The position numbers and the translations under genes are program-made. Shown here piece after piece: positions 1-10,519 of a DNA stretch of 64,000 nucleotides (position 1 is its first letter; each line of letters opens with the position of its first letter). The DNA is from Chloranthus sessilifolius. Its lineage: Eukaryota > Streptophyta > Magnoliopsida > Chloranthales > Chloranthaceae. Location: NCBI GenBank assembly GCA_021018995.1, contig CM037597.1:37698936-37762935 (forward strand), written 5' to 3'. A model generated the notes under the pieces. The model made no database searches, had not been told where the DNA came from, and saw nothing but the letters and a program-made list of their open reading frames with translations.

Positions 1-490
1 TTTGCTTAATAAATACATAATATCCAAACAGAATGCTAAGAGTAGTGGCCCCCAAGGTACTTCTCCATTACACCACTAGTGTTTTGACACGTCAAATCCC
101 CAATTGGGTTTCGTTTACAATGTGCTGATGGTTTGATCTACGCGCCAGCATATCGAAAGGAATTGGGGATTCGTGATGCAGAATACATTACTTAAATGGA
201 GATATAATCCATTCTAATAAGAATATATGAGTTAATAATTCACCCCAACTCATCGCTTCAGGGCTCTTCTAATCACAATCCAACACCTGTATAAAAAATC
301 TTTTTTAATCATTCGCCCCAACTGATCAAATCATGCATCTTTTAATCACGTTCCAACACCCGTTGTCTTCATTAATGGGATCCATTCTATAGCTGCAAAA
401 ATCACCCCAGCCTCCAGTCGTAGTAAGACCTGATTTACCCAGGGAGAGGTCTAATCAGAGAGCCGAAACCCTAAATCCCAGAGCCGATAC
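1..490. other. Host upstream DNA with a short imperfect duplication
   Basis: I see no gene here. A stretch near 237-289 recurs in altered form near 310-362; both copies hold CCCCAACT followed by a TAATCAC..CCAACACC block, about 73 bases apart. The DNA just before the TATA-like site repeats the phrase GAGCCGA twice. This is probably the 5' flank of the plus-strand ORF that starts at 535. No transposon termini were found in it. Confidence 0.4.
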
Positions 491-499
491 CCTATATAA
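491..499 (+). promoter_or_regulatory. TATA-box candidate of a host gene
   Basis: CCTATATAAT lies about 40 bases before the first ATG of the 535 ORF, a spacing that would put the RNA start very close to that ATG. This is a motif match only; a longer leader with a downstream ATG (625) is equally possible. Confidence 0.35.
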
Positions 500-527
500 T
501 CCTTCTTTGCCAACCCCTGCAACAGAC

Positions 528-707
528 GGTCTCGATGGTGAATTATTCTGAAGGCAATGGGGACGGTCCTGCCCCAACTCCGTCGAACTCACCGGTGGGG
601 ACTACGCCTTATTCCCTGGTCTCGATGGTGAATTATTCTGAATGTAATGGGGACAGTCCTGCCCCAACTCAACCAAACTCACCGGCAGAGACAACACCTT
701 ATTCCTC
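528..707 (+). repeat. Two-copy 90-bp direct repeat
   Basis: Unit one runs 528-617 and unit two 618-707, both opening GGTCTCGATGGTGAATTATT. The copies differ at roughly a dozen positions, and the length is a multiple of three, so the 535 frame is preserved through both. Confidence 0.85.
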
Positions 708-778
708 GCCCCGATCGTCGAATCGTCGCCGACGCCATCGCCATTTCACCCCCCCCCCCCCCGTTTTCTCTCTGAATG
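535..778 (+). CDS. Possible first exon of an unrecognised host gene
   Basis: The frame opens at ATG 535 and encodes a low-complexity Pro/Ser/Thr/Asn-rich segment made of two copies of a 30-residue unit starting MVNYSE, then an Arg-rich stretch and a Pro run from a 14-base C tract at 749-762. A strong GTGAGT donor follows base 778, so I end the exon there; without splicing the frame closes at 792. The family is not recognised. A TATA-like box lies just upstream. The repeat keeps frame, which favours coding, but the sequence could also be a decayed gene or an untranslated leader. Function is unknown. Confidence 0.3.
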
Positions 779-791
779 GTGAGTTGAGCTA

Positions 792-1094
792 ATGAGTAAT
801 GGCGAAGTCATATACGCCACCCACCCGCGTTCTGGTGGACCCATTATGAGCATCGTAGCTGAAAGGGGGAGGGTGTCGTGTCATATTCGGTACGAGGTGA
901 ACATACCGTTTGATATTCCAAACTATGCAACCCCTCACGTCAATGACACGGTTGCACAGGGCAACCCCCCTGATGTTCACGCTATCGATGCCCCTTGTGT
1001 TCCTCTCCAAGCAGAGTGCCTCGCGGGCACGTCCTTGGAACAAGGTGATCCTCCTGATATTGCTGGCATCGATGGGAATACTAGGCCCGCGTAG
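792..1094 (+). CDS. Possible small ORF, unrecognised, with internal repeat
   Basis: This 100-codon frame starts at an ATG that overlaps the stop of the 535 frame (TAATG). Its C-terminal part holds two related blocks, QGNPPDVHAID and QGDPPDIAGID, so it has duplicated segments like the preceding frame. No domain is recognised. The GTGAGT donor at 779 suggests that it may lie in an intron of the 535 gene, in which case it is not translated. Codon-level repeats are its only support. Confidence 0.2.
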   Translation: MSNGEVIYATHPRSGGPIMSIVAERGRVSCHIRYEVNIPFDIPNYATPHVNDTVAQGNPPDVHAIDAPCVPLQAECLAGTSLEQGDPPDIAGIDGNTRPA

Positions 1095-1554
1095 CGAAGA
1101 ATGTGCCCTTTTTTTTTTAAGAAGCTGCCCTTTTTTGGATCACAGACTCTTCCAACCTTTCGTGAAGAAAGTAATAGGTGTCCAATCGATAACTTTTTGA
1201 TTCAACAATCACAGTATACCGTTTCCCTTTTTACAATGCAATCATGAAGCCGTAGTGAAGAGAAGACGTTTTTGTTTTTTACTGTTCCGTCTGAGGATCC
1301 CTTCCATGTCTCATTTTATACAGTAGCCCTCATTAATTATGTTTTTTTGTTGTCTATATATGAATATTAGTAATGTTTTACGGAAGCTTCCCAATAGCTT
1401 CCAACAAACTTCATTGTAAATATTTTGGGAGGGGGTAATGAAGAGTCTGTTGGGCGTCAAATGCGTTAGTTCTCATGAATGGTAAAAAATGTAAAAATGG
1501 CATAATCCTTATTTCCACCTAGGCGCTTGGTTGTTTATTTTGTAATTTTTTCAG
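1095..1554 (+). other. Intron-like host DNA
   Basis: AT-rich, with T runs and no convincing frame. It ends in a pyrimidine-rich tract with TTTTTTCAG at 1546-1554, a good splice acceptor that opens onto the first duplicated block. Together with the GTGAGT donor at 779 it could form one intron of about 775 bases. Confidence 0.3.
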
Positions 1555-1569
1555 GTCGTCGATTTGTCA

Positions 1570-1959
1570 TATTGTTCGTGGGAGTCCCGATACTACACAT
1601 CCCAAAGGTAGTGAGCCGAATACCCTTGGGCCAACCACAATTGTCACAGATGTTAATTCAATTTTTATTACGTCGGGTTTTTATCGATCGGTAGATGATA
1701 TAGCCCATGAGACAGCCGTGCAATGCATTCATTGGTTAAAATGGTTGTTAAGCAAAATTTGTACCAAAATTAATATCATATTTACATCGTATTGATAATT
1801 TTCGCCTATAATTTGGTAATATTTGTCAATGAAGTTGAAAATGGGGCACATACTGTAAAAAAAATATAAGTGGTCCAAGGTTATATCATAAGCGGGTGAG
1901 GGACGTCATGAATTGGCGACAATAGAGATTTCGCGAAATCAACATCAGTGACAGTTACA

Positions 1960-2020
<61 letters not shown>

Positions 2021-2480
2021 TTATTTTACTAATAGGGTTGGTATGTATTGGTTGTCAACTAGAAAATTTAAAAACATCTGTAGGAATAGTGCGTGGTACA
2101 TCATATTTACCAGAGGTAGAGAACCGAATACCCTTCTGCCAATGACAGTCGTGACAGCTACTATTTCAAGCAACATTACGCTGGGTTTTCCTCGATCGGT
2201 GTATTATATAGCCCATCAAACAGTCATGCGTTGTATTGATTGGTTAGAATGGTCGTTAAGCGAAATTAGTACCAAAATTAAGATCATATTTACATTGTAT
2301 TTGTAATTTCCACCCATTTTTAGGTAATATTTGTCAATGACGTCAAAAGTGGGTGCATATTGTTAACAATATTTCAGTGGTTTAGGATTATATCATAAGC
2401 GGTCAAGGAACGCCATGAATTGGCGACTTTAGATATTTTGCGAAATCAATATCAGTTATAGTTACATCCCATATATATAT
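1570..2480 (+). repeat. Diverged tandem duplication, about 400 bp per copy
   Basis: Copy one (about 1570-1970) and copy two (about 2090-2480) align end to end. They share CCGAATACCCTT, TATAGCCCAT, TATATCATAAGCGG and the closing GTTACATC(C/T)CATATAT, with perhaps 20-25 percent difference by eye. Each copy ends in a TA microsatellite. Both could be degenerate exons of the same host gene, and no family is assigned. Element 1 landed at the end of copy two. Confidence 0.75.
1964..2016. repeat. (AT)n microsatellite
   Basis: About 26 uninterrupted AT units end the first duplicated block. The open frame that reads through them as alternating Ile-Tyr is an artefact. Confidence 0.95.
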
Positions 2481-2486
2481 ATATAT

Positions 2487-4796
2487 TGTAACATCCTCGA
2501 AATTTGAGGGTTGAACAGTGTCCTCGGGATGGGTGCCCAACTGGTCGTAGGTTTGATCAAGTGATAGTCAACACGATGACTAGGGTTAAAGTAATTTTGA
2601 TGTGAATGAACACGTATGTGTAGTGCTAGAGCTAGTTTAGAGATCACATGCACCTGTCCTGGGTGTATGTGCTTAACACCAAAGCTGAAGAAGAGTTTAA
2701 GAGGTTAAATAACTAAAAGAGAAGTTATTCTCTTTGGATGGTTGGTTGGTAGAGATTTAAGAAGAGAGAGAGAGAGAGAGAGAGAGAGAAGTGGAGTAAA
2801 TGCTAGAGGAGTTGAGTGGATTGCGAATTGATGAAGGGCTTGTGCAATTACTCGAAATTCGACACATATAAGTTCATTGAAGTCAGAGCTAGGAGCCTTA
2901 GCCTTTGAGCCAAACCATTGTATCAACCAAGGTACATTAACTCTAGGATAGATTAGTCAAATGTTGAATTAAAAATGTAGAAAAGAAAGGGAAGGAAGCT
3001 GGAAGAAATGCCCGCAAAGGGCTGCATTTCTGACCAAATTGATTGATCGATTTGGAAAATCAATTAATCGATTTTGGCCTAGAAGTTAGCTGGGCAAAAG
3101 TGCCCAAAAGCGATTGATCGATTTAAAATCAATCAATCGATTTTTGAAATTTCAACTAATCGATTGAAAATCAATTAATCGTCTGAGCGTTCCCAGTGAC
3201 TAGAAAATCAATGCTTGGGAAAATCGATTGATCGATTTGAGAAATTGATCAATCAATTTGAAATTCGATTAATCAATTGGGATAGATTAATCGATTTGGG
3301 AAATTTCGATCGATCGATCAATCGATTTGGATGGTTTTTGTTGGCTTTTGTTTTAGACTTTGAGGTTCTAGGAGGGTCTTGTACCTTCTTTTATGCATCT
3401 TTCTTGATACTTTGCTTATGCTATGGTGTACCATAGGTTGTACGAGTGAGTGCAAGCATGGAAAATACTATGGATCTTAACACTTGAGGAATTATACGCG
3501 TGAGGTAAGGAATACCTTGAACATGTACTTTAATTGCAAGAGCATATATTTAATGATATAGAATTGAATAAATGTGAAATTTAAGTGTGCGTGTGTGAAC
3601 ACTAAGTAAGAAAATTGAGATACAAATGAGTAAGTGACGTCCCCAGGGGATGTGAATGTGAAAATGAGCATCTATGTGATGTGTTGAGCTAGTTACATCC
3701 CAGTGATGCATGTGAACATGTAAGTAAAGTTAATGAGATTGATAAGGCCTAATCTACTATATTTAGCACAATCACACGGTGAATAACTATATATAGTGCA
3801 CTTTGATATTTAAGGTTTAGAGAATACCCCACTGACGTAACGGGATACCCACGACTGACTCGACAAGATATTCGTGACCGGTACGGCGGCCAATCCGTAC
3901 ACCAGTTGCACATCCCAGGGATGTATGTATGTACTTATGAGACCTAAACCCCATCACCTATGAGAAAGGGACCTGGGTAGTATTAAATGAATAAAAAATA
4001 ATAGAAAATGGTCTGATTAGATGACGATGGAGGGTATTCCATCGGGTGCCCGACTCTATAGTAAGTCGGAGAATATTTAAGTTATGATTTAAATCTTTAG
4101 GCCAAATCATTGTCATTATGAACAAGTTGAGAACAAATGAAATATGTAAAGCAACAGTGAAAACCAATGCATCTTTTCAGTCATTTAAACTACTTTTCTA
4201 GTAAATTCATTGATAAATCATGCTGTTAAATATCATGGAATACATGTAAGAGACTAACTTATATGTTCATTCAGTTTGTTTCTCTATTGAGCTATGATGT
4301 AGCTCACCCCTTTTAACTATACGTCGCAGGTCCCATGCTTGCGGCTACTACTGCTTCTGGAGGTGTAGATTCGGAGGATTCGAATTACGTACCTGGGAAG
4401 GATTTAGAGCCCCCTCTTGAGGACTTCTTCTAGGAGATCCGTGTGATATAGTTTTGAGAGAATACTGTATGGCTTGGTATGTCAAGCCCTTTTTGAGAAA
4501 ATGTAATTATATACTGATATATTCTTTTGGTGAACCATCTGGGGTGACCTTGTTTTATCACTGATGGTTCGAGTCGGTTCTTTTGCTCATGCAATGGCAT
4601 GAGATTTGAACTGTCTTTTGAGCTTTTATTATAATATATCATTAATGTATGGAGATTTAGTTCGATTTAGTTCTTATGCTTTATTTTGCTTTGTGTTGCT
4701 TATTTATACCAATGTTCCTTGCAGGATTATGGGGCACGACCTTGAGGGTCGTGCTGATGGCACGAGTTTTGAGGTGCCAAAATCTGGGCTATCATA
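2487..4796 (+). repeat. Element 1 5' LTR
   Basis: 2310 bases. In order it holds a GA microsatellite (2764-2789), a TCGATTAATCGA-type palindrome array (about 3040-3335), dyads of the CATCCCAGGGATG kind (3639-3652, 3911-3923), a TATA-like CTATATATAG near 3788, a GAGCTA/TAGCTC hairpin (4289-4305), and a run of small hairpins from 4471 to the end. The primer site follows after two bases. Confidence 0.92.
3040..3335. repeat. Palindrome array in element 1 5' LTR
   Basis: About fifteen exact or near copies of TCGATTAATCGA or TCGATTGATCGA are spaced mostly 10-30 bases apart. The matching array in the 3' LTR is at about 25360-25665. Confidence 0.85.
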
Positions 4797-4798
4797 AT

Positions 4799-4811
4799 TG
4801 GTATTAAAGCA
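4799..4811 (+). other. Element 1 primer binding site
   Basis: TGGTATTAAAGCA closely matches the complement of the initiator-Met tRNA 3' end and sits two bases after the LTR. This primer type is usual for Tekay and many other plant Ty3 and Ty1 elements. Confidence 0.85.
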
Positions 4812-4899
4812 GTTTCTTTTAGAAATTCTGATAGTTCTTATTTTTATCAGAGCATAGGGACTTCTGCTAATGAAACTTTGGTTTCATGTGCAGACCGTT

Positions 4900-6284
4900 A
4901 TGTCTTCTAGTGGAAGAGGTCGACCCAGGGGCAGTCATGATAGAAACTTATGTAGTAGAGATGATTACATCTAGGCTACGAATAGAGTGCCAATGGAAAA
5001 CAGAGGGGCTTCAGGAAGTAGTGGCCAAGAGAGCCAAGATCAGGAAGAGAGCCGAGAAAGAGACCGTCAGGATAGAGATCAAAGGGAACAGGAAAGAACA
5101 AGAGAAGGAAATGAGGAGAGAGAAGAGCGTCAAAGAATGATGCACACTATGGAAACCATGGCAATCGCCATGGCTCACCGAGCAACGTCCCTGGCAGCTC
5201 ACAATACCACTGAGCAGCATCAGCCACCTTCCCCTCCAGTAGGTCCTACGCAGCCAGTGCCCTTAGCACTTATGGAGTTTAGGAGGATGCGTCCTCCTAA
5301 CTTTTCAGGGCAAGCTGAGCCAATAGCTACGGAGAATTGACTAAGTAAAATGGAAAAAGTGTTTAGCGTGCTCACATGCACGAAGGATGAGAACGTCAGA
5401 TGGGCAGCTTACATGCTTGATGGGGAGGCAAGCCCTTGGTGGAATTCTGTTTCAAGTATTAGGGCTCAGGAGACCCCAGGATTGCCCTGGACATGGGAGG
5501 AATTCGTAGAATAATTCAATAAACAATACTTCCCTAAAGTTGTACGAAATCAGATGGAAGTGAAGTTTTTACAGCTTGAACAGGGAAGAATGACAGTTAG
5601 GGAGTATGGGGTTGAGTTTATGCAGCTTGCTCGCTTTACTCCTGATTTTATAGTCACGGATCTGATGAAAGCAAAATGACTACAACGCGGCTTGAGGCCG
5701 GACATCAGAGGGAAGGTAGCAACATTTGAGTTGAAGACCTATGGAGAGGTCATGAGTAAATCCTTAGTGATTGAGGAGGATAATAAAGATAGATATCGAA
5801 GAAGAGATCAACAAGGGAGGGGGAGAACGGATCAGAATAAAGTTGGGAACTATGAGCCGGTGAACAAAAAGCTGAGATTCGTAGCACCTATTCAGAGGCA
5901 ACAGTTCCAAGCAGGGTATGTGAGACCAACGCAACAGACAAACTATCAGAGATTACCAGTGCTTGTGTCAAGGAGGCCGATAAGATATGAAAGCCCTACT
6001 ACCATCGGGCAACGATTACAGGGTTTCTCACGGCGACTACTTGTGACAAGTGTGGCAAGTCTCATAAGATAGTGAAAGTCTTGGAAGGTTGTTATAAATG
6101 TGGAAAGGTAGGCCACATCATCCGAGATTGCCCTGAGACGGCTAAGGAGACGACGACTTCTGTTTCAATGTCACGACCTATACAAGCAAGGAAGCCGGTC
6201 GTACAGGGAAGAGCCTACGCATTTATGGCTCAGGAAGCACACAATACCACTAACGTGATCCAAGGTGAGATTTCTTTTAAATAA
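4900..6284 (+). pseudogene. gag: Element 1 gag (fossil)
   Basis: The start MSSxGRGRPRG is shared with the other three copies. A charged Glu/Arg-rich segment follows, then the retrotransposon Gag domain (the W-A-A/T-Y-M-L-D-G-E block and an EFNKQYFP-type motif), and near the end a CCHC zinc knuckle of form CYKCGKVGHIIRDC. Gag packages the element RNA into virus-like particles in the cytoplasm. The copy is broken. Its end lies at an intron-like border shared by all four Tekay-like copies. Confidence 0.88.
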
Positions 6285-6411
6285 AGAATTTCAATTCTTA
6301 AAAATTTTAGATAGAAAAGGTGCATTCATGTAAGAAGTAGAATAGATTAATTCTCTTTCATAAATTATATATATATATAGTGTGTTATGTATATGTAAAT
6401 GTATGATATAG
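6265..6411 (+). other. Intron-like interval between gag and pol, element 1
   Basis: 147 bases bounded by CAAG/GTGAGA on the left and GATATAG/GTACC on the right, with an AT-rich interior. The same borders occur in elements 2 and 5 and, less well on the left, in element 4. Splicing around gag-pol is known in some plant LTR elements such as Ogre; its use here is inference. Confidence 0.45.
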
Positions 6412-9400
6412 GTACCTTACAATTATACGAAAGGGAAAGTGATGCAGCTTATGAGGCTAGAGTGTTGGTAGACCCAAGGTCTACCCACTCATTTACTACT
6501 CCCTGTTTTGAAAAGATGAAGGTTAACCCAGAGATGTTAGATTTCGTCTTAGCGGTATCGATTCCAACTGGGAAATCGATCGATACGAAAAGGGTTTGTA
6601 AATCTGTGATAGTTACCATCAGGGATGGAGATAACTTTGAACTACTGGCGAATTTGATTTTGTTAGACATGCAAGGATTCGACGTGATCCTTGGCATGGA
6701 TTGGTTGTAAGAACAAGGTTGTCATCTTCCGACCTAATACGAGGAGATCGTTTCGATTTCAAGGAGAGAGATCGACGTTTATGCCACTTATCTTTGCAGT
6801 CAGGGTCGAGTGTTTGATTAGGAAAGGATGTAGTGGTTACTTGGCATTCTTGAAAGAAGATAAGGAAGGGAAGAACGTTATCTCACAAATAGCAGTTGTA
6901 CGAGAATTTGAAGATATATTTTCAGGGGAATTACCAGGATTGCCTCTAGATCGAGAAGTGGAATTTGCTATCGACTTGGCACCTGAACAAAGCCTGTTTC
7001 TAAAGCACCATATAGGATGGCTCCTGTTGAGTTAAAGGAATTGAAGGTGCAGTTGCAAGAACTAATGGATAAGGGGTTTGTGGGACTAAGCGTGTCTCCA
7101 TGGGGAGCACCGGTCTTGTTCGTAAAGAAGAAGGATGGGTCAATGCAATTGTGCATTGACTATCACCAGTTAAACAAACTAACCATCAAGAATCGATATC
7201 GATCAGCTACAAGGAGTAAGGTACTTTTCCAAGATCGATCAGAGATTTGGATACCACCAGCTGAGAGTGAAGGCAAAGGACATCCAGAAGATAGCATTCA
7301 AGAAACGATATAGACACTACGAGTTTTTAGTGATGCCATTTGGTTTGACAAATGCACCAGCGTCATTTATGGATTTGATGAATAGGGTGTTTAAACCACA
7401 CTTAGACTCTTGCGTCATAGTATTTGTTTACGACATCCTGATATATTCTAAATCAAAGAAGGAGCATGAAGAATACTTGAGAGTTGCTCTACAAACCCTA
7501 TGTAAACACCAATTATATGTCAAACTCAGTAAGTATGAGTTTTGGTTTGAAGTTAGCTTTTTGGGACATGTGGTCTCAAAGGAATGTGTCACAGTAGACC
7601 TGACAAAGATTGAAGCAGTGGTAAACTGGGAACAACCAAAGACAGTAACCGATGTTCATAGTTTCCTTGGTCTAGCTGGCTACTATCAATATTTTGTAGA
7701 TAGATTTTTAAAAATGTCGGGACCTCTTACGAGAATTACAAGGAAGGATGCAAGATTCGAGTGGAGTGAAGCGTGTGAAAAGAGTTTTCAAGACCTTAAG
7801 ACGAGACCACTTCACCTCCAGTGTTAGCAATTCCTTCAAGCAGTGGAGGGCTCACGGTATACAGTAATGCTTCGCATAATGGTTTGAGCTGCGTGCTCAA
7901 CCAATACAAGAAGGTGATAGCTTACGGGTCAAGACAGTTGAGAGAGCATGAGAAGAACTATCCAACACATGACCTGAAACTAGCAGCGGTCATATTTGCG
8001 TTGAAGATTTGGAGACACTATATGTACGGTGAGACCTTTGAGATCTTCACCGACCATAAGAGCCTCAGGTATCTATTTACACAGAAAGAATTGAATATGA
8101 GACAAAACAGATGGATGGAGTTTCTCAAAGACTATGATTGCTCCAAACAATGCCATCCGAGCAAGGCTAATGTGGTAGCCGATGCCTTGAGTTGGAAGGG
8201 TTCAGCTCAATTGTGTAATTTGATCATGGGAATACACAGATGGAAATTGTTTGAAGATCTGTCATTATATGATTCAAATATTGAGGTGCAAGCTATAAGA
8301 GCCTTCTTGGCTAACATATCAGTGAGACCGATGATCTTTGAGCATATTCACGAACTACAGATGAGAGACCCAAACTTAACCAAGATTTGCCAAGATGTGA
8401 TTGAAAGCATCTAACTAGAGTTCTCAGTGAAAGAAGATGGTTCCTTAGTGTTCAAGGGTCGTCTTTGTATTCCAGATAATGCCGATCTGCGGCAAACCAT
8501 CCTTGATGAAGCTGACAAGTCGAAGTATGCTATCCACCTCGGTAGCACCAAAATGTATCAAGACTTAAGAAAGAATTACTGATGGAGAGGTTTGAAGCAA
8601 GACGTGGCCAAGTACGTGTCACGATGTTTAACATGTCGGCAAGTGAAGATTGATCATAGGCATCCTGCTAGGTTATTATAGCCTCTACCCATACCAAAGT
8701 GGAAATGGGAGTCAATCTCTATAGACTTTATTGTTTGACTACTGCGTACAGTGAAGAGATACAATGCCATTTGGATAGTCGTGGACTGACTAACCAAGTC
8801 AGCACACTTCTTACCTTATAACACGATGTACATAGTAGGAAGACTCGCGAAGTTGTATATGAAGGAGATCATACGTCTGCATGGGATTCCTAGTAGCATT
8901 GTCTCTGATCGTGACCCGTTATACACTTCAAAGTTTTAGAAGAAGTTTCAAGAAGGCATGGGTACGCGATTGGATTTCAGTTTGACTTTTTATCCGCAGA
9001 CCGATGGGAAAATAGAGCAGGTAAACCAAGTGATAGAAGACATGCTAAGAGCATGTATGCTTGAATTACAGGGATCATGAGATCAATACCTACCGTTGAT
9101 CAAATTTTCATATAATAATAGCTTCCAAATGAGCATTGGGATGGCACCATACGAAGCTCTTTATAGAAGGCGATATAGATCGCCTATCAATTGGAAAGAA
9201 ACCGGCGAAATATTCATTTTGGGGCCGGAGTTGCTTGAAGATAATGCAATCATTTTCTATATGATCAGAGAAAGATTTAAGTAGGCCCAGAGCAGACAGA
9301 AAAGCAACGCCGAGATCAAGAGAACGAGTATAGACTACACCGTTGGCGAGCATGTGTTTGTGAAAGTATCACTTTTGAAAGGCGTTATGAGATTTGGAAA

Positions 9401-9768
9401 GAGAGGTAAGTTGAGTCCCCGTTACCTTGGACCCTTTGAGGTTTTGGGTCGTGTAGGCGAGGTGGCATATCGCGTTGGATTACCACCATGATTCGATTGG
9501 GTGCATTACGTCTTCCATGTTTCTATGCTCAGGAAATATGTGAATGACCCTTCCCATATCTTGAGAGGTCAACCTTTGGAAATGCACGAAGATATAAGCA
9601 TGATAGAGGAACTGGCGGAGATCTTAGATAGAAAGGAGCAAGTGTTGCACACAAAAGTGATTCCTTTAGTGCTTGTTCGATGGAAGAATCATCCGGCCGA
9701 AGAAGCTACGTGGGAATGAGAGACGAACGTGAGAGAGCAATACCCTAATTTGTTTACTGAGAATTGAG
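6412..9768 (+). pseudogene. pol: Element 1 pol (fossil): PR-RT-RH-INT-chromodomain
   Basis: The visible order is: aspartic protease region (DPRSTHSF), reverse transcriptase ([12 protein letters not shown] and the catalytic-box region near 7430), RNase H ([13 protein letters not shown], then [11 protein letters not shown]), integrase zinc finger and core (residues around [11 protein letters not shown]), GPF/Y module, and a chromodomain-like end (VIPLVLVRWKNHP). The order PR-RT-RH-INT with a chromodomain places it among Ty3/gypsy chromoviruses of the Tekay/Del type. It is heavily decayed and cannot be active. Confidence 0.9.
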
Positions 9769-10034
9769 AGCTGGATTGTATCTTTGCATGTATGCTTTTG
9801 AATTTGAACCGTTAATGTAATCAAAAGTTGAGCGTTTATGCCAACTTATTTAAGAAATGAATGGAACGAATGTGGGTTTTAAATGCACCGTAGTGCGATT
9901 CAAATATATGGCTTAATGATGATCGCATCATGAAATGGATGATCAATATGTGCTCCACAAGGCCAAAAGCAAACTGACAAGGAAATAGAAGGAAGTAAAG
10001 GGAAATGACAAGCAGAAAAATTTTTGGAGTTTGC
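9769..10034 (+). other. Element 1 spacer between pol and palindrome array
   Basis: No coding signal. The stretch corresponds to the post-pol spacer of the other Tekay-like copies and shares a GCATGTATGC/AATGTAATC-type composition with them. Confidence 0.5.
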
Positions 10035-10425
10035 TATCAAAAATCGATTAATCGATTTCCAAATCGACTAATCGATTTTGGAAATCGATTGATCAATTTC
10101 TTCCGATCGAACGATTGGCACACGCCAGTAAGATGCAAAATTTGGAAATTTAAAAGCATTAAATTTTGATTAATCGAGTTCAATTCGATTAATCAATTTT
10201 GAAAATCGATTAATCTAATTTTGAAATCGATCAATCGATTTCGAACGATTGGCACGCGCCAGTGAGATTCAAAACTTGGAAATTTAAAAGCATTAAATTT
10301 TGATTAATCGAGTTCAATTCGATTAATCAATTTTGAAAATCGATTAATCGATTTTTGAAATTGATCAATCGATTTCGCGAGACTGATATTAAGTTGTAAA
10401 AATCGATCAATCGATTTTTACCTAT
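10035..10425. repeat. Palindrome array before the accessory ORF, element 1
   Basis: Roughly twenty copies of TCGATTAATCGA and variants. A block of about 130 bases is duplicated, and each copy contains a TGGC..GCCA dyad (10116-10127 and 10250-10261). A TATA-like CCTATATAGG follows at 10421-10430. Element 2 is inserted about 90 bases later. Confidence 0.85.
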
Positions 10426-10514
10426 ATAGGCCAGAATTGGGATTCTTCTTTCCATTCGAATTTCAGTTGGTTTTTCTTTTGGGCGCTAGTTTTTTTTTCC
10501 CACCTTTAGCTACC

Positions 10515-10519
10515 ATACC
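10515..10519. repeat. Target-site duplication of element 2, left copy
   Basis: ATACC at 10515-10519 is repeated exactly at 22790-22794 on the other side of element 2. A five-base duplication is typical of Ty3/gypsy integration. Confidence 0.95.

Noticed and set aside
1948-2145. Plus-strand frame with a long Ile-Tyr alternation
   Set aside because: It is a translation of the (AT)n microsatellite, not a gene.
3040-3335. CRISPR-like repeat-spacer array
   Set aside because: Repeats are short self-complementary 12-mers with irregular, related spacers inside LTRs of a plant element; no cas genes.
5011-5220. Minus-strand frame opposite gag
   Set aside because: Hydrophobic shadow of the charged Glu/Arg-rich part of Gag; the same shadow appears opposite the other gag copies.
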